A stretch of 64,000 bases of DNA, from positions 828,001-892,000 of the forward strand of contig NZ_CP045483.1 in NCBI RefSeq assembly GCF_009729035.1, written 5' to 3'. The position numbers and the translations under genes were made by a program. This DNA comes from Stygiolobus azoricus (GTDB taxonomy: Archaea > Thermoproteota > Thermoprotei_A > Sulfolobales > Sulfolobaceae). Below the pieces are notes generated by a model. It did no database searches. It was not told the DNA's origin and saw only the letters and a program-made list of their open reading frames with translations. Shown piece after piece: positions 26,330 to 37,338 of this stretch (the first letter of the stretch is position 1; each line of letters opens with the position of its first letter).

Positions 26330-27016
26330 TCATGAGCCAAAAATTTTCTTTATAGTTTTAGGACTAACACTAAACACTTTTTCTGCTATCATTGCTATAT
26401 ATTCTGGCTTTGGAAGAGGATACTTTATTCCTATATTGATAGCTATAGCTCTCTTTTGGGCTTCTAGACTCAACTTGTCTCTAATGCTCCTTGCTGCTAT
26501 TCCCTCGGCTATCTTAAATGCTGTATAAAACCTTGCAAAACTGATTGCTGTGTGCTGGATTTCGTCTACGTTAACTGAGCTTAGAATACGTAATGCATCA
26601 TATAGTGTCTGCTCGGGTTTGAAGGAGAATATTCCTTCTATAAAAATAAGCCTTAATGTTTTAGCAAGGCTTGATTTATCCTTATCCAACATCTCGTACG
26701 CTTCTAAAGGTTTATTCTCTATAATAAGCTGTGCCGCATTATCGAACTTTATTTCTGGGGAAAAGACCCTATCAAATAATTCTCGATATTCATTAAGTAA
26801 ACCCAATCCGTCTTTTCCCACTACGTAAAGGCTAATTAACTCTTTCTCGTATAATTCATCGGCTTTGAAACCTCTGATCGGTTTTATACGTTTTTCCTCA
26901 TAAGACTTTTCAAGTATTTTGAGAACTTGTTCTCTTGTGACGTTATTGTTCTCCAATATCTTTCCCCAAATATCGGTCAGAACCTTGACCCTCTCTTTGT
27001 ATAATTCCTTAACCAT
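26330..27016 (-). CDS. Conserved helical protein of unknown function (possibly DUF2192)
   Basis: A largely alpha-helical protein of about 228 residues starting MVKELYKERVKVLTDIWG. It resembles the crenarchaeal family I know as DUF2192, but that recall is not certain. No catalytic motif, signal or membrane segment is seen. An upstream ATG at 27124 is in frame, but the added 36 residues (Leu/Cys-rich) would overlap the divergent gene at 27070, so I place the start at 27016. The C-terminus ends in KTIKKIFGS after a helix-turn-helix-like SVSPKTIKK segment. Confidence 0.7.
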   Translation of the reverse strand: MVKELYKERVKVLTDIWGKILENNNVTREQVLKILEKSYEEKRIKPIRGFKADELYEKELISLYVVGKDGLGLLNEYRELFDRVFSPEIKFDNAAQLIIENKPLEAYEMLDKDKSSLAKTLRLIFIEGIFSFKPEQTLYDALRILSSVNVDEIQHTAISFARFYTAFKIAEGIAARSIRDKLSLEAQKRAIAINIGIKYPLPKPEYIAMIAEKVFSVSPKTIKKIFGS

Positions 27017-27069
27017 GGAATTGTATTTGGCAATTTCCCTTAAAAAGGTATCAAGTAGAGGATCTAAAC

Positions 27070-27462
27070 ATGAGCATAACAAATGAAGATACTTTAAAAA
27101 ATAACGTAGTATTAATTTCTGCAACAGATCTAGAAGAGGAGATAAAGGAGTTAAGGGAAAAAATAAAGAACTTAAACGATTCTACCAATCAAGAGTTTAA
27201 TAACGTCAAGTCACAGTTCGATAAACTCTTTACAATTACTAGCTGGTTAAATATAGCCCGGTCACAAGGGCTGTGGAAAGCGAAAACTTGCAGGCATGTT
27301 TCTAATGATACTTGTAACGCATGGAGCATAAGTGAACCTGAAAAATTAGGGATTCCTCAAGATGCAATAGTAGTTCAAGATAACGGTAGTAAAAAAGTTG
27401 TTGTGACAAAGTTTTCTGACATTTGTATAACATGCCCTCTATATGAGCCTAAGAGAACATAG
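27070..27462 (+). CDS. Small coiled-coil protein with a C-terminal four-cysteine cluster
   Basis: A 130-residue protein I cannot name. Residues about 20-60 are a heptad-rich coiled coil (LEEEIKELREKIKNLND). The C-terminal half has four cysteines in two pairs: TCRHVSNDTCNAW and DICITCPLYEP, a likely metal or Fe-S site. It is divergent from the helical protein on the left (53 bases between starts), and its stop lies 14 bases inside the convergent XRE-like gene. The combination suggests an oligomeric metal-binding factor; function is unknown. Confidence 0.7.
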   Translation: MSITNEDTLKNNVVLISATDLEEEIKELREKIKNLNDSTNQEFNNVKSQFDKLFTITSWLNIARSQGLWKAKTCRHVSNDTCNAWSISEPEKLGIPQDAIVVQDNGSKKVVVTKFSDICITCPLYEPKRT

Positions 27463-27775
27463 CTGAGTTTATTATCTTTTTGATCTTAAGTATTTTTCTA
27501 CCCATTATGTTAGTCTCCTCTACAAACTCCTCTAAACTCTCTAATAAGTCGTCAAGAATAATATCTATGATCTCTCTCTTCTCTCGATCAGTAGCTATCT
27601 TAAAAGCCTTCTCAATGGTTTCATCACTAGGGTGAGTCGTATTGTTCAAAAACTTCGTTATTGCTGCTGGAGATAAACCCAGTTCTTCAGCTAGCTCCTT
27701 TTTACTTCTTTTCTGTAGTAGAAGTTCAATAATCTTAGTCCTAGCCTCTTTGCTGAGATTATGGATTATGCGCAT
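27449..27775 (-). CDS. XRE-like helix-turn-helix protein
   Basis: A 108-residue predicted DNA-binding protein. The helix-turn-helix lies at about 24-55: SKKELAEELGLSPAAITKFL, followed by NNTTHPSDETIEKA, as in lambda-repressor/XRE folds. The C-terminal half is helical and acidic (LDDLLESLEEFVEE), probably for dimerisation. It reads leftward, away from the adh-like gene at 27829 with about 53 bases between starts, so it may control that promoter (inference). Its 3' end overlaps the cysteine-cluster gene by 14 bases. Confidence 0.82.
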   Translation of the reverse strand: MRIIHNLSKEARTKIIELLLQKRSKKELAEELGLSPAAITKFLNNTTHPSDETIEKAFKIATDREKREIIDIILDDLLESLEEFVEETNIMGRKILKIKKIINSAMFS

Positions 27776-27828
27776 TTAACTCATTTTCAGTCGAAAATTT
27801 AATAAGTGAAATACATTATTTGTTACGA

Positions 27829-28695
27829 ATGAAGGCAATAGTATTCGATTTAGGTATTACGGTAAAAGACGTTGTAGAAAGACCTATAAATAAGGATTAT
27901 GTAATGGTATCACCTTCACTAGCACTGCTAACAGGCATAGAGAATGCTATATACACGGGCTTTCTCTGGGTGGAGCCAAAGAGAATTCTTGGTAGTACTG
28001 GTATAGTTAAAATAAAAAATGTAGGAATTGAGGTCGATAAGAACATTGAGGGTAAAAAAGCCATAGTCCTCCCTTACTCTAAGAAGTATGGGGGTATCGG
28101 AACAGAAATAGATGGAATCTTAGCTGAAAACGCTGTAGTACCCAGCGATAGTTTAGTAATCTTACCAAACGATTATGACGTTAAGTATATTCTCTACCCA
28201 TTTGTAAGTATTGGTTTACAACTGAGAAAGATAGTGAGAGGGTTTAACGTGTTAATTATAGGTGGAGGTCTCGTTTCATACATATCTGCATTAACGTTAG
28301 TAGGTTATGCGAATAGAATATATCTATATAACGATGAGGGATATAAAGTAAGGCTATATGGGGTAGAGGAGGTTAAAGATGGTGGTAACTGGGATATAGT
28401 ATTCGCTGGTAGTATGAGGAGCTGGATAAGAATACTTTTACAACTCGGTTCTAAGGAAGGCGATATCTTAGCCCTTCCGAGATTCCTTAACAGTTGGCCA
28501 TCGATAATACCTACAAGGCTAAATGTGAAATTTATTGAACCAATAAAAATGGACGGGGTCTTCGACTATATCGAAGGTGAGATAAGTGATAAATTGTTCA
28601 ATGAGTTAGTAGTTACATCTGAGTCTATTGAAGCCTCGATACCTACACCAAAACCTGGAGTTATACTTAATGCAGAAAAAATTTTCATGTCATAA
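27829..28695 (+). CDS. Zinc-free medium-chain dehydrogenase-like protein
   Basis: A 288-residue protein resembling truncated alcohol dehydrogenases: KAIVFDLG at the start, a GroES-like region with [19 protein letters not shown], then a Rossmann core with [17 protein letters not shown]. It is shorter than usual MDR enzymes (about 340) and lacks the zinc-binding Cys/His set, so it may be a quinone-oxidoreductase-like or non-catalytic member. The ATG at 27829 is about 26 bases after ttaataagt, implying a leaderless message; a TTG at 27820 is also in frame. The 3' end overlaps the convergent aminotransferase by 6 bases. Confidence 0.75.
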   Translation: MKAIVFDLGITVKDVVERPINKDYVMVSPSLALLTGIENAIYTGFLWVEPKRILGSTGIVKIKNVGIEVDKNIEGKKAIVLPYSKKYGGIGTEIDGILAENAVVPSDSLVILPNDYDVKYILYPFVSIGLQLRKIVRGFNVLIIGGGLVSYISALTLVGYANRIYLYNDEGYKVRLYGVEEVKDGGNWDIVFAGSMRSWIRILLQLGSKEGDILALPRFLNSWPSIIPTRLNVKFIEPIKMDGVFDYIEGEISDKLFNELVVTSESIEASIPTPKPGVILNAEKIFMS

Positions 28696-29889
28696 ATAAG
28701 AAGAAATAGTTTGTCCTAAGATCTTTATCCCTTGTTCTAATTCTTCTGGGCTTGGGTAGCTGAAGTTTAGTCTCATGGTATTTCTTCCACTATAGTCATA
28801 ATAAAAGCTAGAACCAGGTACGTAAGCGACTCCTCTTTTCATAGCCTCATTAAGCATTTTAACCGTGTCTATTTTCTCAGGAAGCCATGTAAAGACGAAC
28901 ATCCCTCCTACCGGTCTACTCCATTTAGCTGTCTTAGGGAAATACTTTTCTATAGCACTTAACATTACATCTCTTTTCTTACGATAAGTCTCCTTTATCT
29001 TGGGTATTTGCCTGTCTATAACTCCTCTCCTAATAGCTTCCATTGCTATCATTTGGGTGAACGTAGGAGTGTGAAGATCCACATTCTGCTTATATAACTC
29101 TAACTCATGAGTAAATTCTTCAGACGCCACTATCCATCCCAGCCTTAATCCCGGTGCTAAGATTTTGCTGAAAGTGCCAGTGTAAATAACTCTACCCGAT
29201 TTGTCTAAAGCTTTAAGTGGTGGAGGGCTTTCCCCTTCAAAGACTAAGAATCCGTAGGCATCATCTTCCACCACTAGGAAGTCGTATTTCTCAGCTATTT
29301 CTAACAACCTTTTTCTGTCCTCTAAACTCATCGTAGTCCCGGCGGGATTTTGGGCTGTCGGAATTACGTACATTAATTTCGGTTTCTTACCGTTAGATAT
29401 ATTTTCCTTAACCTTCCTCTCCAGTTCATCGATGTCAGGACCTTTCTCCGTAACCTTAACTCCTATGAAATTGGGCTTCCTTGCCCTTAGAATATTTAAT
29501 GCAGCTAAATAGGTTGGCATTTCTACAATTACCGTATCTCCTGGATCAACAAGCAAATTAAAGATCATAAATAGAGCTTCTTGGCTTCCCACGGTAACAA
29601 ATATATTGTTCTCATTTATCCCAGTAATCCCCCTTCTTGCAGATAGGTTTACTAATTCCTTTCTGAAATCAACTATTCCAGAAGTAGTAGAATACTGTAG
29701 TGCTCTCTCAGGATAATTCTTAAGTATATCCGATGTAATCTTTTCTATCTCTTCAGCGGGAAAGGTAGAAGGGTCTGGTAAACCACCGGCTAGGCTAATG
29801 ACTTTTTTCCCTTCAGTTAATTTAAGCAGGTCTCTTATTTCTGAACTCCTTAGCATCTCAGTGTCTTTAGACAAGTAACGTTCAAACAT
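28690..29889 (-). CDS. PLP-dependent aminotransferase, class I/II (2-aminoadipate/aromatic type)
   Basis: A fold-type I aminotransferase of 399 residues. Visible motifs are [13 protein letters not shown] near the N-terminus (substrate binding), [24 protein letters not shown] (Asp contacting the PLP nitrogen), and [15 protein letters not shown] with the PLP lysine K242. The SLAGGLPDP motif is typical of the LysN/ARO8 subgroup, which acts on 2-aminoadipate, leucine, aromatic and related amino acids; exact substrate is not determined. It lies tail-to-tail with the dehydrogenase-like gene and head-to-head with the CinA-like gene, with 50 bases between starts. Confidence 0.92.
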   Translation of the reverse strand: MFERYLSKDTEMLRSSEIRDLLKLTEGKKVISLAGGLPDPSTFPAEEIEKITSDILKNYPERALQYSTTSGIVDFRKELVNLSARRGITGINENNIFVTVGSQEALFMIFNLLVDPGDTVIVEMPTYLAALNILRARKPNFIGVKVTEKGPDIDELERKVKENISNGKKPKLMYVIPTAQNPAGTTMSLEDRKRLLEIAEKYDFLVVEDDAYGFLVFEGESPPPLKALDKSGRVIYTGTFSKILAPGLRLGWIVASEEFTHELELYKQNVDLHTPTFTQMIAMEAIRRGVIDRQIPKIKETYRKKRDVMLSAIEKYFPKTAKWSRPVGGMFVFTWLPEKIDTVKMLNEAMKRGVAYVPGSSFYYDYSGRNTMRLNFSYPSPEELEQGIKILGQTISSYL

Positions 29890-29939
29890 TTAACAGTTCA
29901 CGCACAAAATAATTAATCTTCGCCCTTTTATCTATTTTT

Positions 29940-30731
29940 GTGAATGAGTGGTACGCTGAAATTATAACCGTAGGAAATGAAATACTGAGCGGTAGAACTG
30001 TTAACACAAATGCCTCCCATATAGCTAGAAGATTGGTTTCAATAGGTTTTACTATAAGGAGAATTACGGTAGTTATGGACGAACTCGATGAAATAAAACA
30101 AGCCTTTATAGAGTCGCTAAGTAGAAAACCTAAATTAATAGTTTCTACTGGGGGTCTAGGTCCTACTTATGACGATAAGACAAGCGAGGGCTTATCTCTC
30201 GCAATTAATAGACCGCTTGAGCTAAACCAAAAGGCTCTTCAAATGTTAATTGAAAAGTACTCTAGATTAGGAATACAACTTACAGAAGAAAGGAGGAAAA
30301 TGGCTTTGATGCCACAAGGTAGTATACCAGTAGAGAATGAAACTGGGATAGCTCCAGGGATTTACATAAATTATCAAGGAATAGAAATACTAGTCACTCC
30401 AGGGGTCCCGAGAGAGATGGAAAACGTATTGGAAAACTTTCTTTCCCGTTACTTGAGTAACAGACCTAATAAGAAATATTATGAGGAAAACTTCATCATT
30501 AAAGGCGTGATGGAGTCAGCGTTAGCCCCATACGTGAAACAATTAGTTAAGAAATACGATCTGTATATAAAGACACATCCTAAAGGAAAAGAACTCGATA
30601 ATCCTCTACTGGAAGTCCAGATTGCTGGTAGTTCTGAGAACGAAGAAGAAATAAAGAAAAAAGTTAAAAATTGTAAGAAGGAGCTTATGGAAATAGGCAA
30701 ACAATTAGGCGGAAGTATTCAAGAAGGCTAA
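29940..30731 (+). CDS. CinA-like molybdopterin-binding-domain protein
   Basis: A 263-residue protein of the MoaB/MogA/CinA fold. The N-terminus reads [20 protein letters not shown], followed by [13 protein letters not shown] and the signature [13 protein letters not shown], then PGVPREME. This is the N-terminal (COG1058) part of CinA; the C-terminal NMN deamidase domain is absent. In archaea such proteins are annotated as competence/damage-inducible CinA homologues or nucleotide hydrolases, and the true role is open. It starts with GTG or the nearby ATG at 29944 region; the GTG at 29940 is listed. It ends 27 bases inside the convergent hydrolase. Confidence 0.87.
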   Translation: MNEWYAEIITVGNEILSGRTVNTNASHIARRLVSIGFTIRRITVVMDELDEIKQAFIESLSRKPKLIVSTGGLGPTYDDKTSEGLSLAINRPLELNQKALQMLIEKYSRLGIQLTEERRKMALMPQGSIPVENETGIAPGIYINYQGIEILVTPGVPREMENVLENFLSRYLSNRPNKKYYEENFIIKGVMESALAPYVKQLVKKYDLYIKTHPKGKELDNPLLEVQIAGSSENEEEIKKKVKNCKKELMEIGKQLGGSIQEG

Positions 30732-31487
30732 GATTTGATTAGTAAGTTCTTCTGGGTATTCGAAGTTAAGGAAGTGACCATATCCCTGAAATACCTTACT
30801 TTTCAATTTTCGAATTTTTTGTTGGAATACTTGTAAGTTTTGTACTAGCTTGTCCTCACTCCCGTACACAACTAAAGTGTCTTCATCTATTTTTTCCAAG
30901 TCATTTGAGTAATCTCTAGCGTTAAGCAAACCCTCCACAGCGTACTTATAGCCCAGAGGCGTATTTTCGCGGTATACTTCAAGGAGGTCATTCCACGCTC
31001 TAGGGTTCATATATAACGTAGGTGAGAAGTCATTTATCTTTCTTCTATATTCTGCTAGAGCTTCCATACCTAGAGAGAGTGCTATAGAAACCATCCTATC
31101 ATAAGATTCTCTAAAGGGGGCTTTATATAATGCCCCTATCAAGACCAGCTTTTTTATACTATACTTTAATGCGTAATCTATGGCAATTAGAGTACCTAAA
31201 GAATGACCAATAATAATTGGGTCTTTGATATTTTCTACTTCAAGAAGTTCTCTCAAATCAGATGAATGTTCCTCAATTAAGTAGGGAGAAGGAGTTATCG
31301 ATGATCTACCGTGTCCTCGTAAATCGTAAATTAAAACGTTGAATTTCGACGCTAAGATAGGATAAACATTTTTCCAACTTTTAACACTTCCTGCCAGATG
31401 ATGTATCAGGACTACAGTATTTGTTAAACCAGGTTGGGACTTAATTTCGTAGTATATTCTTACTCCACTGCTTAGTAGTGTTATCAT
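30705..31487 (-). CDS. Alpha/beta-hydrolase
   Basis: A 260-residue hydrolase with the complete triad. The oxyanion region [12 protein letters not shown] is followed by [10 protein letters not shown], the nucleophile S96 in [11 protein letters not shown], an Asp in [10 protein letters not shown], and His in [14 protein letters not shown] cap region covers about 120-190. It could be an esterase, lactonase or C-C hydrolase; the substrate cannot be read from the sequence. It has no signal peptide. The start overlaps the pheT stop (ATGA), so it is transcribed with the phenylalanyl-tRNA synthetase genes, and its 3' end overlaps the CinA-like gene by 27 bases. Confidence 0.9.
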   Translation of the reverse strand: MITLLSSGVRIYYEIKSQPGLTNTVVLIHHLAGSVKSWKNVYPILASKFNVLIYDLRGHGRSSITPSPYLIEEHSSDLRELLEVENIKDPIIIGHSLGTLIAIDYALKYSIKKLVLIGALYKAPFRESYDRMVSIALSLGMEALAEYRRKINDFSPTLYMNPRAWNDLLEVYRENTPLGYKYAVEGLLNARDYSNDLEKIDEDTLVVYGSEDKLVQNLQVFQQKIRKLKSKVFQGYGHFLNFEYPEELTNQILAFLNTSA

Positions 31488-33115
31488 TCGTTATCGCCAC
31501 TGAGTTTATCTACGTATATTTCGCTTATAACTATTGGATATTCGATCCCCAGTTTTTCTAAAACCTCCGGGTGGACTTCTCCTATTATTCCTATAACCTC
31601 AGAGTTGTCTCTTATTATTTCAGCAGTCCTACCCTTAATTAGGAGGTGATGTTCACTTTTTCTGTAGCTGAAGTTTATTTTCAAATTATAAAGGATTTGG
31701 TGGATTCTAGCTTGAAGTTCCTCGAAGCTAACTTTACTGTCCATTATTGCGTATACTGCTCTTGTTGAGTTTTTATAACCCGTATCTGTATTTCCCCTAA
31801 TTACGACGTCACCTATTTCAAACACTAGTATAGGCATTCTTGAGTGTTGGTTCTGCTTCAAGAAGTATAGCGTTGTAGGAATTAAGGAGTTTCTAATAAC
31901 AGTGTAGTCCACTGTTACTGGATTTAGGATTTTCACATAATCGCCCTGAATTTCTCTATCGTTAGTTAGAACGAAAGTAAATATCTCGGTGAAACCAGCC
32001 CCTATACTTAAGTCCCTTAATTTTCTGCTTATTAAAGTCTTTTCAGATGCATTTCCAATTTTCGAAAGTTTATATGTCGAAGGTTCAAGGTTTTGATATC
32101 CTATCATCATAGCTATATCTTCAACCAAGTCAATTTGTGAAATTATATCTACCCTATAAGGGGGAATAGCGACCTCTATCTCATTATAACCCATAACATT
32201 AGCGTCAAATCTGGCCATTCTTAAGTACTCTACTACCTGATCGGTTGACAAGTTTATTCCTAATTTTTTATTTACATAATCTGAGTAGATTCTCAATGTA
32301 GTGTGCTTTAGCAGTGGAGACCAGAAGTCTTGTTGTGCACTTAAAACTTTTACTTGCTCTATCTTTCCGCCTATCTCAGCGAGGTTAGTAGTTAATAGGT
32401 CTAAGGTAGAGATCACGGCATCTAGAGACGTACCGGTTACATCTATGAAGAGATTTTTGGTAGTTAGCTCAATTCTAGTTTTTTCTGAATTTATAACGGG
32501 CGGTATGCTCAGTACGCTTCCGTTATCTTCCATTATTGCTGGAGTTTTTCCGTTTTTAACCGATATATTCCCATATTGTTTTCCTTGTTCTGTAGACTCT
32601 AAAACTTCTTTGACGGTAATTTCTTTGTTTCCGTTAAGTGGTATAAATTTGTAATTTAGTGGGATCTCCTTATAAACAATATTTTTAGATGTAATCTTAT
32701 CTAGGTCGTGGATGCCTATTGCAACCTTCTTCCTTTTTCTTCCTATAGTTATATGAAGTTTTTCTTGAAATTGTATCAATTCCTTTAGTGAATCCTCATC
32801 AAATTTTATTCCTCTTATTATTCCCGCTATTGCATAGGGTCTTGTATCAACGTTTTCTACACTCAATGTATATTCGCTTTTCTTTACCTCATACTTGGCT
32901 TCTCCCAGTTCTAACTTCTTTAATCCCTTAATAGCCCTTATTATTCCAGAAGAGGATAGAAGATCTGGTCTATCGTTATTAATCTCTATTTCGACATGAT
33001 CTTGATCAACTGGTTTAACTTCTGACTTTAAGTTAAAAAGTAACTCTTCTAGTTCGTTTTCCTTTATCTTCAGTTGATTAATTATATCCCATTTGTAGAC
33101 TACTATAGTTACCAT
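31484..33115 (-). CDS. pheT: Phenylalanyl-tRNA synthetase beta subunit
   Basis: The beta subunit of the heterotetrameric PheRS, carrying the B3/B4 editing region and B5 DNA-binding-like fold. Archaeal PheT is short (about 545 residues), as here. Segments seen include [20 protein letters not shown] near the N-terminus, the B5-region [21 protein letters not shown] and a catalytic-like domain near the end ([10 protein letters not shown]). I place the start at the ATG at 33115 ([10 protein letters not shown]), six bases after the pheS stop; a TTG at 33124 overlapping that stop is also in frame. It is co-transcribed with pheS and coupled to the hydrolase. Confidence 0.95.
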   Translation of the reverse strand: MVTIVVYKWDIINQLKIKENELEELLFNLKSEVKPVDQDHVEIEINNDRPDLLSSSGIIRAIKGLKKLELGEAKYEVKKSEYTLSVENVDTRPYAIAGIIRGIKFDEDSLKELIQFQEKLHITIGRKRKKVAIGIHDLDKITSKNIVYKEIPLNYKFIPLNGNKEITVKEVLESTEQGKQYGNISVKNGKTPAIMEDNGSVLSIPPVINSEKTRIELTTKNLFIDVTGTSLDAVISTLDLLTTNLAEIGGKIEQVKVLSAQQDFWSPLLKHTTLRIYSDYVNKKLGINLSTDQVVEYLRMARFDANVMGYNEIEVAIPPYRVDIISQIDLVEDIAMMIGYQNLEPSTYKLSKIGNASEKTLISRKLRDLSIGAGFTEIFTFVLTNDREIQGDYVKILNPVTVDYTVIRNSLIPTTLYFLKQNQHSRMPILVFEIGDVVIRGNTDTGYKNSTRAVYAIMDSKVSFEELQARIHQILYNLKINFSYRKSEHHLLIKGRTAEIIRDNSEVIGIIGEVHPEVLEKLGIEYPIVISEIYVDKLSGDNE

Positions 33116-33120
33116 TAGTC

Positions 33121-34515
33121 TCAACCCGTAAATGTTCTGAGAAACTCTATACTATTAGCATATAATAATCTAATATCTTTCAAGCCGAAAAGAAGCATTG
33201 CAAGTCTGTCTATTCCTATTCCCCATGCTCCTGCGTCACTATTTATTCCTACTGCCTGAAGAATCTCGGGTCTTAACAGTCCCGCTCCTGACATTTCTAT
33301 CCAGCCGAGACCCTCAATCCTTCCGTAGACTTCAACACTTGGTTCGGTGAAAGGGAAGTAAGCTGGCTTAAATTTAATTTCCTTTATCCCTATCTGGTAA
33401 AATATCTCCTTTAAAACGCCTAGCAGATCCCTAAATGTAAACCCATTCTCTATTATAAGACCGTCTAGCTGATGGAACTCAATTAAATGGGTCGCATCAA
33501 TTGAGTCTGGTCTAAAGACTTTACCGATAGTGAAAGTCCTTATCGGTGGTTTAGGATTAGAACTTAAAACTCTTGAAGTTACTGAGGTAGTCTGGCTTCT
33601 TAGAACCAATCTCAGGGCAACGCTTTCATCCCATTCGTATTTCCAGCCCTTCTTGTGCATTTCTTTAACTCTTTCAATTAACTTCTCGTCTTTAACTTCT
33701 CCCTTACCTTCGATCATGAAACTATCATGTATTTCTCTTGCGGGGTGATCTTGTGCTTGGAACAGTAAGTCAAAATTATAAAATTCAAGTTCAACGTAAT
33801 TTCCATTAACTTCAGTAAATCCAAGTTCTATCATCACATCCCTTAGTCTCTCCAAGAACTCTTTGAAAAAGTGTTTCTTAGCTAACGGATAGAAAGGTGG
33901 TTCCGCTTCAACGTTGTACTCCTTAATCGGGATTTTTTTCCATTCGCCACTCCTGAGAATTTCAGGCGTGATATATGTTATAGTTTTAGTAGGCTCTGCT
34001 ATGTCTTGTACTAGGGTTAAAAGGAGAAACGTCTCTTGTTTAGCAGTTATTAGCTTCCTCGAAATTAACTGTTTTGAATTCTCATTGTCTATCTTAGAAG
34101 GGTCTCTTAATAGGTCAAGTTCTGGGGAGTGGTAGTCGTTAACAAGAGGGATGACTGTGTCTTTATCTATTTTTATAAGGTTTTTCCTTCTCGCCCAACC
34201 TAAAGCGATTTCTAATTCCTCGCCTAAGACCTCTCTGAGCTCGCTTATTTTTTTACTTTGCCCGTTAAGGATCTTGATCAACTTCTCTTCGGGCATTCCA
34301 TTCTGAAGTCTTAGTTTACCCTCCTCTGTTAGCTCATATTTAGTTACTTTTTTCTCTTCAGTTCTTACGTATCCCTTTTCCTTTAATAGTTGGACGAGGC
34401 TATAGATAGAGGAAATTGGGATTGATAACGCTTTGCTAATTTCCTCAGCTGAGGCAGTTCTGTCTGGTTTTGTCTTCAAATATTCAATTATTTTAATCTC
34501 GTTCTCGCTTAGCAT
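33121..34515 (-). CDS. pheS: Phenylalanyl-tRNA synthetase alpha subunit
   Basis: The catalytic subunit charging tRNA-Phe. The 464 residues have an N-terminal winged-helix part (about 1-75; [20 protein letters not shown]) used for tRNA contact in archaeal/eukaryotic enzymes. The class II core includes [14 protein letters not shown] (motif 2 side), [20 protein letters not shown] and motif 3 [13 protein letters not shown]-like ([12 protein letters not shown]). The preceding hydrolase gene ends one base upstream of the ATG, so it is likely one operon of UPF0173, pheS, pheT and hydrolase. Confidence 0.97.
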   Translation of the reverse strand: MLSENEIKIIEYLKTKPDRTASAEEISKALSIPISSIYSLVQLLKEKGYVRTEEKKVTKYELTEEGKLRLQNGMPEEKLIKILNGQSKKISELREVLGEELEIALGWARRKNLIKIDKDTVIPLVNDYHSPELDLLRDPSKIDNENSKQLISRKLITAKQETFLLLTLVQDIAEPTKTITYITPEILRSGEWKKIPIKEYNVEAEPPFYPLAKKHFFKEFLERLRDVMIELGFTEVNGNYVELEFYNFDLLFQAQDHPAREIHDSFMIEGKGEVKDEKLIERVKEMHKKGWKYEWDESVALRLVLRSQTTSVTSRVLSSNPKPPIRTFTIGKVFRPDSIDATHLIEFHQLDGLIIENGFTFRDLLGVLKEIFYQIGIKEIKFKPAYFPFTEPSVEVYGRIEGLGWIEMSGAGLLRPEILQAVGINSDAGAWGIGIDRLAMLLFGLKDIRLLYANSIEFLRTFTG

Positions 34516-35199
34516 TTATAGTTCCACGCTCTGTCCAGGCTGAAGTACTAATGCCTTATAACCTCTTTTATTAACTTCTCTTACGAAGTCATTAGGATCT
34601 ACTTTAATTAAATCCCAAGTATTATAATGAATTGGTATTGCATATTTTCTAGGCTTTAGCATCTCTACCGCTATAGCTGCTTGTTGAGGATCCATAGTGA
34701 ACCTTCCGCCAATAGGTAATAGAGTATAATCAGGCTTAAACAACTCACCTATTAACCTCATGTCTTCAAAGAGCCCCGTATCTCCAGCATGATATACTGT
34801 TATTCCGTCTCCGTTAATTACTGCACCAGTGGGGTCACTATGCTCACTAGAGTGAACAGCTTTTGTCAACGCAAGTTTAATACCGTCGAAATCTACGTAT
34901 CCTCCTACGTTAGCCGGTATGAATTTATTCCAATCGATTTTGTACTCATTAGCTAGATAGGCTTCTAAATCGTAAGTAGCGAAGACCTTTGCTTTAGGGT
35001 TCATCTTTATCAGTTCAACTGTGTCTCCTAAGTGGTCGTAATGGTCATGAGTTACTATAATTAGGTCTAGATTATTATCAAAATAGTTTAACTTTACGGG
35101 AGATAAGGGGTTATCTTTTATTAGTGGGTCTATAATAATATGTTTACCGTTTATATAAAGTTCGACAGCTGCATGACCTAACCAACGTAGTTGTGGCAT
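34516..35199 (-). CDS. UPF0173-type metal-dependent hydrolase (beta-lactamase fold)
   Basis: A 227-residue metallo-beta-lactamase-fold protein. The metal motif [11 protein letters not shown] matches HxHx[17 protein letters not shown] carries a further His, HAGDTGLF holds the bridging Asp, and IPIHYNTWD gives the last His. Homologues are annotated UPF0173 hydrolases of unknown substrate. It is cytoplasmic and the first gene of the minus-strand unit, immediately upstream of pheS with no gap. Confidence 0.92.
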   Translation of the reverse strand: MPQLRWLGHAAVELYINGKHIIIDPLIKDNPLSPVKLNYFDNNLDLIIVTHDHYDHLGDTVELIKMNPKAKVFATYDLEAYLANEYKIDWNKFIPANVGGYVDFDGIKLALTKAVHSSEHSDPTGAVINGDGITVYHAGDTGLFEDMRLIGELFKPDYTLLPIGGRFTMDPQQAAIAVEMLKPRKYAIPIHYNTWDLIKVDPNDFVREVNKRGYKALVLQPGQSVEL

Positions 35200-35251
35200 A
35201 ATAGAATATTTCTAAGCTAAAAATTAAAACTTCCTTTCTTTATATACTCTC

Positions 35252-36145
35252 ATGAATGAAGAGGTTATAGAAATACTAAGAAAGGCTGGAAAAATTGCGG
35301 CTAAGGCGAGAGAAGAAGGGGCGAAGTTAATTAAGCCTGGGGTAAAGGTTATAAGCATTTGTGAAACCGTTGAGAAAATAATAATCGAGAGTGGAGCCTT
35401 TCCTGCGTTCCCATGCAATCTGTCTATAAATAATGAAGCTGCTCATTACAGTCCCGTGATCAACGACACTAAAGTAATCCCTGAAAACGCGGTTGTTAAG
35501 TTAGATTTAGGTGCTCACATTGATGGTTACATAACGGACACTGCAGTAACAGTAATCTTAGATCCTAAATATGAAAAATTAGCTGAGGCATCAAAGGAAG
35601 CCCTAGATAAGGCTATAGAGACTATAAGGGCAGGAGTAGATATCGGAGAAATCGGAAAGGCGATTGAGAGGACGATTAAGAGTTACGGATATAAACCCAT
35701 AGCGAACCTCGGCGGTCACTTGATTAGGCGTTATGAACTTCATGCAGGGATATTTATTCCAAACGTTTACGAGAGGGGAATGGGAAGGATAATCGAGGAT
35801 AACACTTACGCTATCGAACCCTTCGCTACGGACGGTGGAGGAAAAGTGATAGAGGGAAAGGAGATTACGATTTTTGCAGTAAGGTCTACTGATGTTAAGG
35901 GGTTGACAGATGAGGAAAAAGACTTTCTCATGAAGATCTATGAGAAAGTAAATAAGAATCCCTTCAGCGAGCGTTGGTTTGCTAACTTGGGAGAGGCAGA
36001 ATACGTAAAACAGATGATACGAACTCTCATGAGGAAAGGTGCTCTCAGAGGTTATCCTATTCTGTTGGAAGTTAAGAAGGGTTTTGTGTCACAGTTCGAA
36101 CATACGGTCTTAGTTACTAGGGATGGAGTGGAAGTAATAACTTAA
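35252..36145 (+). CDS. map: Methionine aminopeptidase (type II)
   Basis: Removes the initiator methionine from nascent proteins. Dinuclear metal ligands are visible: Asp in [20 protein letters not shown], His in [10 protein letters not shown], Glu in [10 protein letters not shown] and Glu in SQFEHTVLV. The insert typical of type II enzymes lies before the second Glu. The length of 297 residues is normal. A TATA-like taaaaattaaaac (about 35217-35229) suggests a leaderless start at 35252. Confidence 0.96.
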   Translation: MNEEVIEILRKAGKIAAKAREEGAKLIKPGVKVISICETVEKIIIESGAFPAFPCNLSINNEAAHYSPVINDTKVIPENAVVKLDLGAHIDGYITDTAVTVILDPKYEKLAEASKEALDKAIETIRAGVDIGEIGKAIERTIKSYGYKPIANLGGHLIRRYELHAGIFIPNVYERGMGRIIEDNTYAIEPFATDGGGKVIEGKEITIFAVRSTDVKGLTDEEKDFLMKIYEKVNKNPFSERWFANLGEAEYVKQMIRTLMRKGALRGYPILLEVKKGFVSQFEHTVLVTRDGVEVIT

Positions 36146-36192
36146 TAAAAAATTATTATCTCTTGTGTTTATAACATAAATGTGATGGAGGA

Positions 36193-37338
36193 ATGTTAGG
36201 CGTAACAGCTATAATAGCCTTAGCTCAATCAGGTGCGGCTAATCAATTAAACGGTGCTTACTATTTCCTTGCATATATTGTATTCTTCGCTCTCATTGCT
36301 TTGATGTCGTTACCTGGTTTTCAGCAGAGGATGTATATTTACTTTGCTTCTAGGGAAATAGAAAATAGTTTGGCTAAAATAGAGAAGTCATTAAATACTG
36401 CTAAAAGTAAAACTAAACAATTATTAGAAAAACAAGGTGCATCGAATCCAGAAGAGCTTACTAAGAGATTTGCAGACATGTTTACCATCGACCCAGTTAG
36501 TGTAGAGCCTACGGATATAATTAGTAGGATGAGGCTACTAATTAGGACAAGTGAAGACAAAATTAAAAGTATAATAATGACCACATTACCTAATGTTGAC
36601 CCAGTAACTAGAAGTAAGATAGAAGTTTCCGCTGAGATTATAAATGGATTGAATAACATTTACAAGGTCATCAGACATTATCTCCTATTGGGTAAAAAAC
36701 TGAATAGTTATTTTATTCTGTTGCAATTACAAAGTGTAGTTCCAATTCTGGTAAAGATGGTTGAAGCCTATGAGAAGGCTCAAGATACATTTATCCAAGG
36801 TGTTCCAGTAGGTGACTCTCTAGGTCCATTGGTTGCCTCTAGATTTCTAATGTTGATTCCAGAAAAATGGTCTCCGAGTAGAGAAGTAATAGCTGGGGAA
36901 ACCTTATTCGAAGGCAGAAAACTTATAGTAGTTAAAGCTGAAGGTCCTATGGCTACAGTTGGGACTCCTGGTGAGGCGGTAGAGAAAATTGTAGAGAAAG
37001 AAAACGGAAAAGTGGCAAGAATAATAACAGTTGACGCAGCAGCAAAGTTAGAAGGGGAGACTACAGGTGAGATTGCTGAAGGAACTGGAGTTGCTATGGG
37101 AGATCCGGGTCCAGAGAAGATTGCGATCGAAAGGGTAGCTGTAAAGTATAACATACCAATAGATGCTTTGATAGTAAAGATGAGTATGGAGGAGGCAATT
37201 ACATCCATGCCTCAAGAAGTATATGAAGCTGCCGATAAAGTTGTTGAATTAGTTAAGAAGCTGATACTAGAAAGAACTAAACCAGGTGATACTGTAGTAT
37301 TGATAGGAGTAGGAAATACAGTAGGTGTAGCTCAATGA
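36193..37338 (+). CDS. Membrane-anchored DUF1512-like protein
   Basis: A 381-residue protein of the archaeal family I associate with DUF1512, function unknown. It has an N-terminal hydrophobic region with a clear helix ([18 protein letters not shown], about 23-40), a helical region (50-130), and a globular C-terminal domain with [27 protein letters not shown] and a terminal glycine motif [14 protein letters not shown]. The C-terminal domain may face the cytoplasm and bind a nucleotide or metal, which is inference. Its stop overlaps the next start (ATGA), so it is coupled to a zinc-ribbon peptide. Confidence 0.8.
   Translation: MLGVTAIIALAQSGAANQLNGAYYFLAYIVFFALIALMSLPGFQQRMYIYFASREIENSLAKIEKSLNTAKSKTKQLLEKQGASNPEELTKRFADMFTIDPVSVEPTDIISRMRLLIRTSEDKIKSIIMTTLPNVDPVTRSKIEVSAEIINGLNNIYKVIRHYLLLGKKLNSYFILLQLQSVVPILVKMVEAYEKAQDTFIQGVPVGDSLGPLVASRFLMLIPEKWSPSREVIAGETLFEGRKLIVVKAEGPMATVGTPGEAVEKIVEKENGKVARIITVDAAAKLEGETTGEIAEGTGVAMGDPGPEKIAIERVAVKYNIPIDALIVKMSMEEAITSMPQEVYEAADKVVELVKKLILERTKPGDTVVLIGVGNTVGVAQ

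Noticed and set aside
27017-27124. N-terminal extension of the helical protein to an ATG at 27124
   Set aside because: It would overlap the divergent gene at 27070 and adds a Leu/Cys-rich segment unlike the rest; the ATG at 27016 is better.
36780-37208. 142-codon minus-strand frame inside the DUF1512-like gene
   Set aside because: Ser/Thr/Pro-rich shadow translation of a real gene; no start signal.
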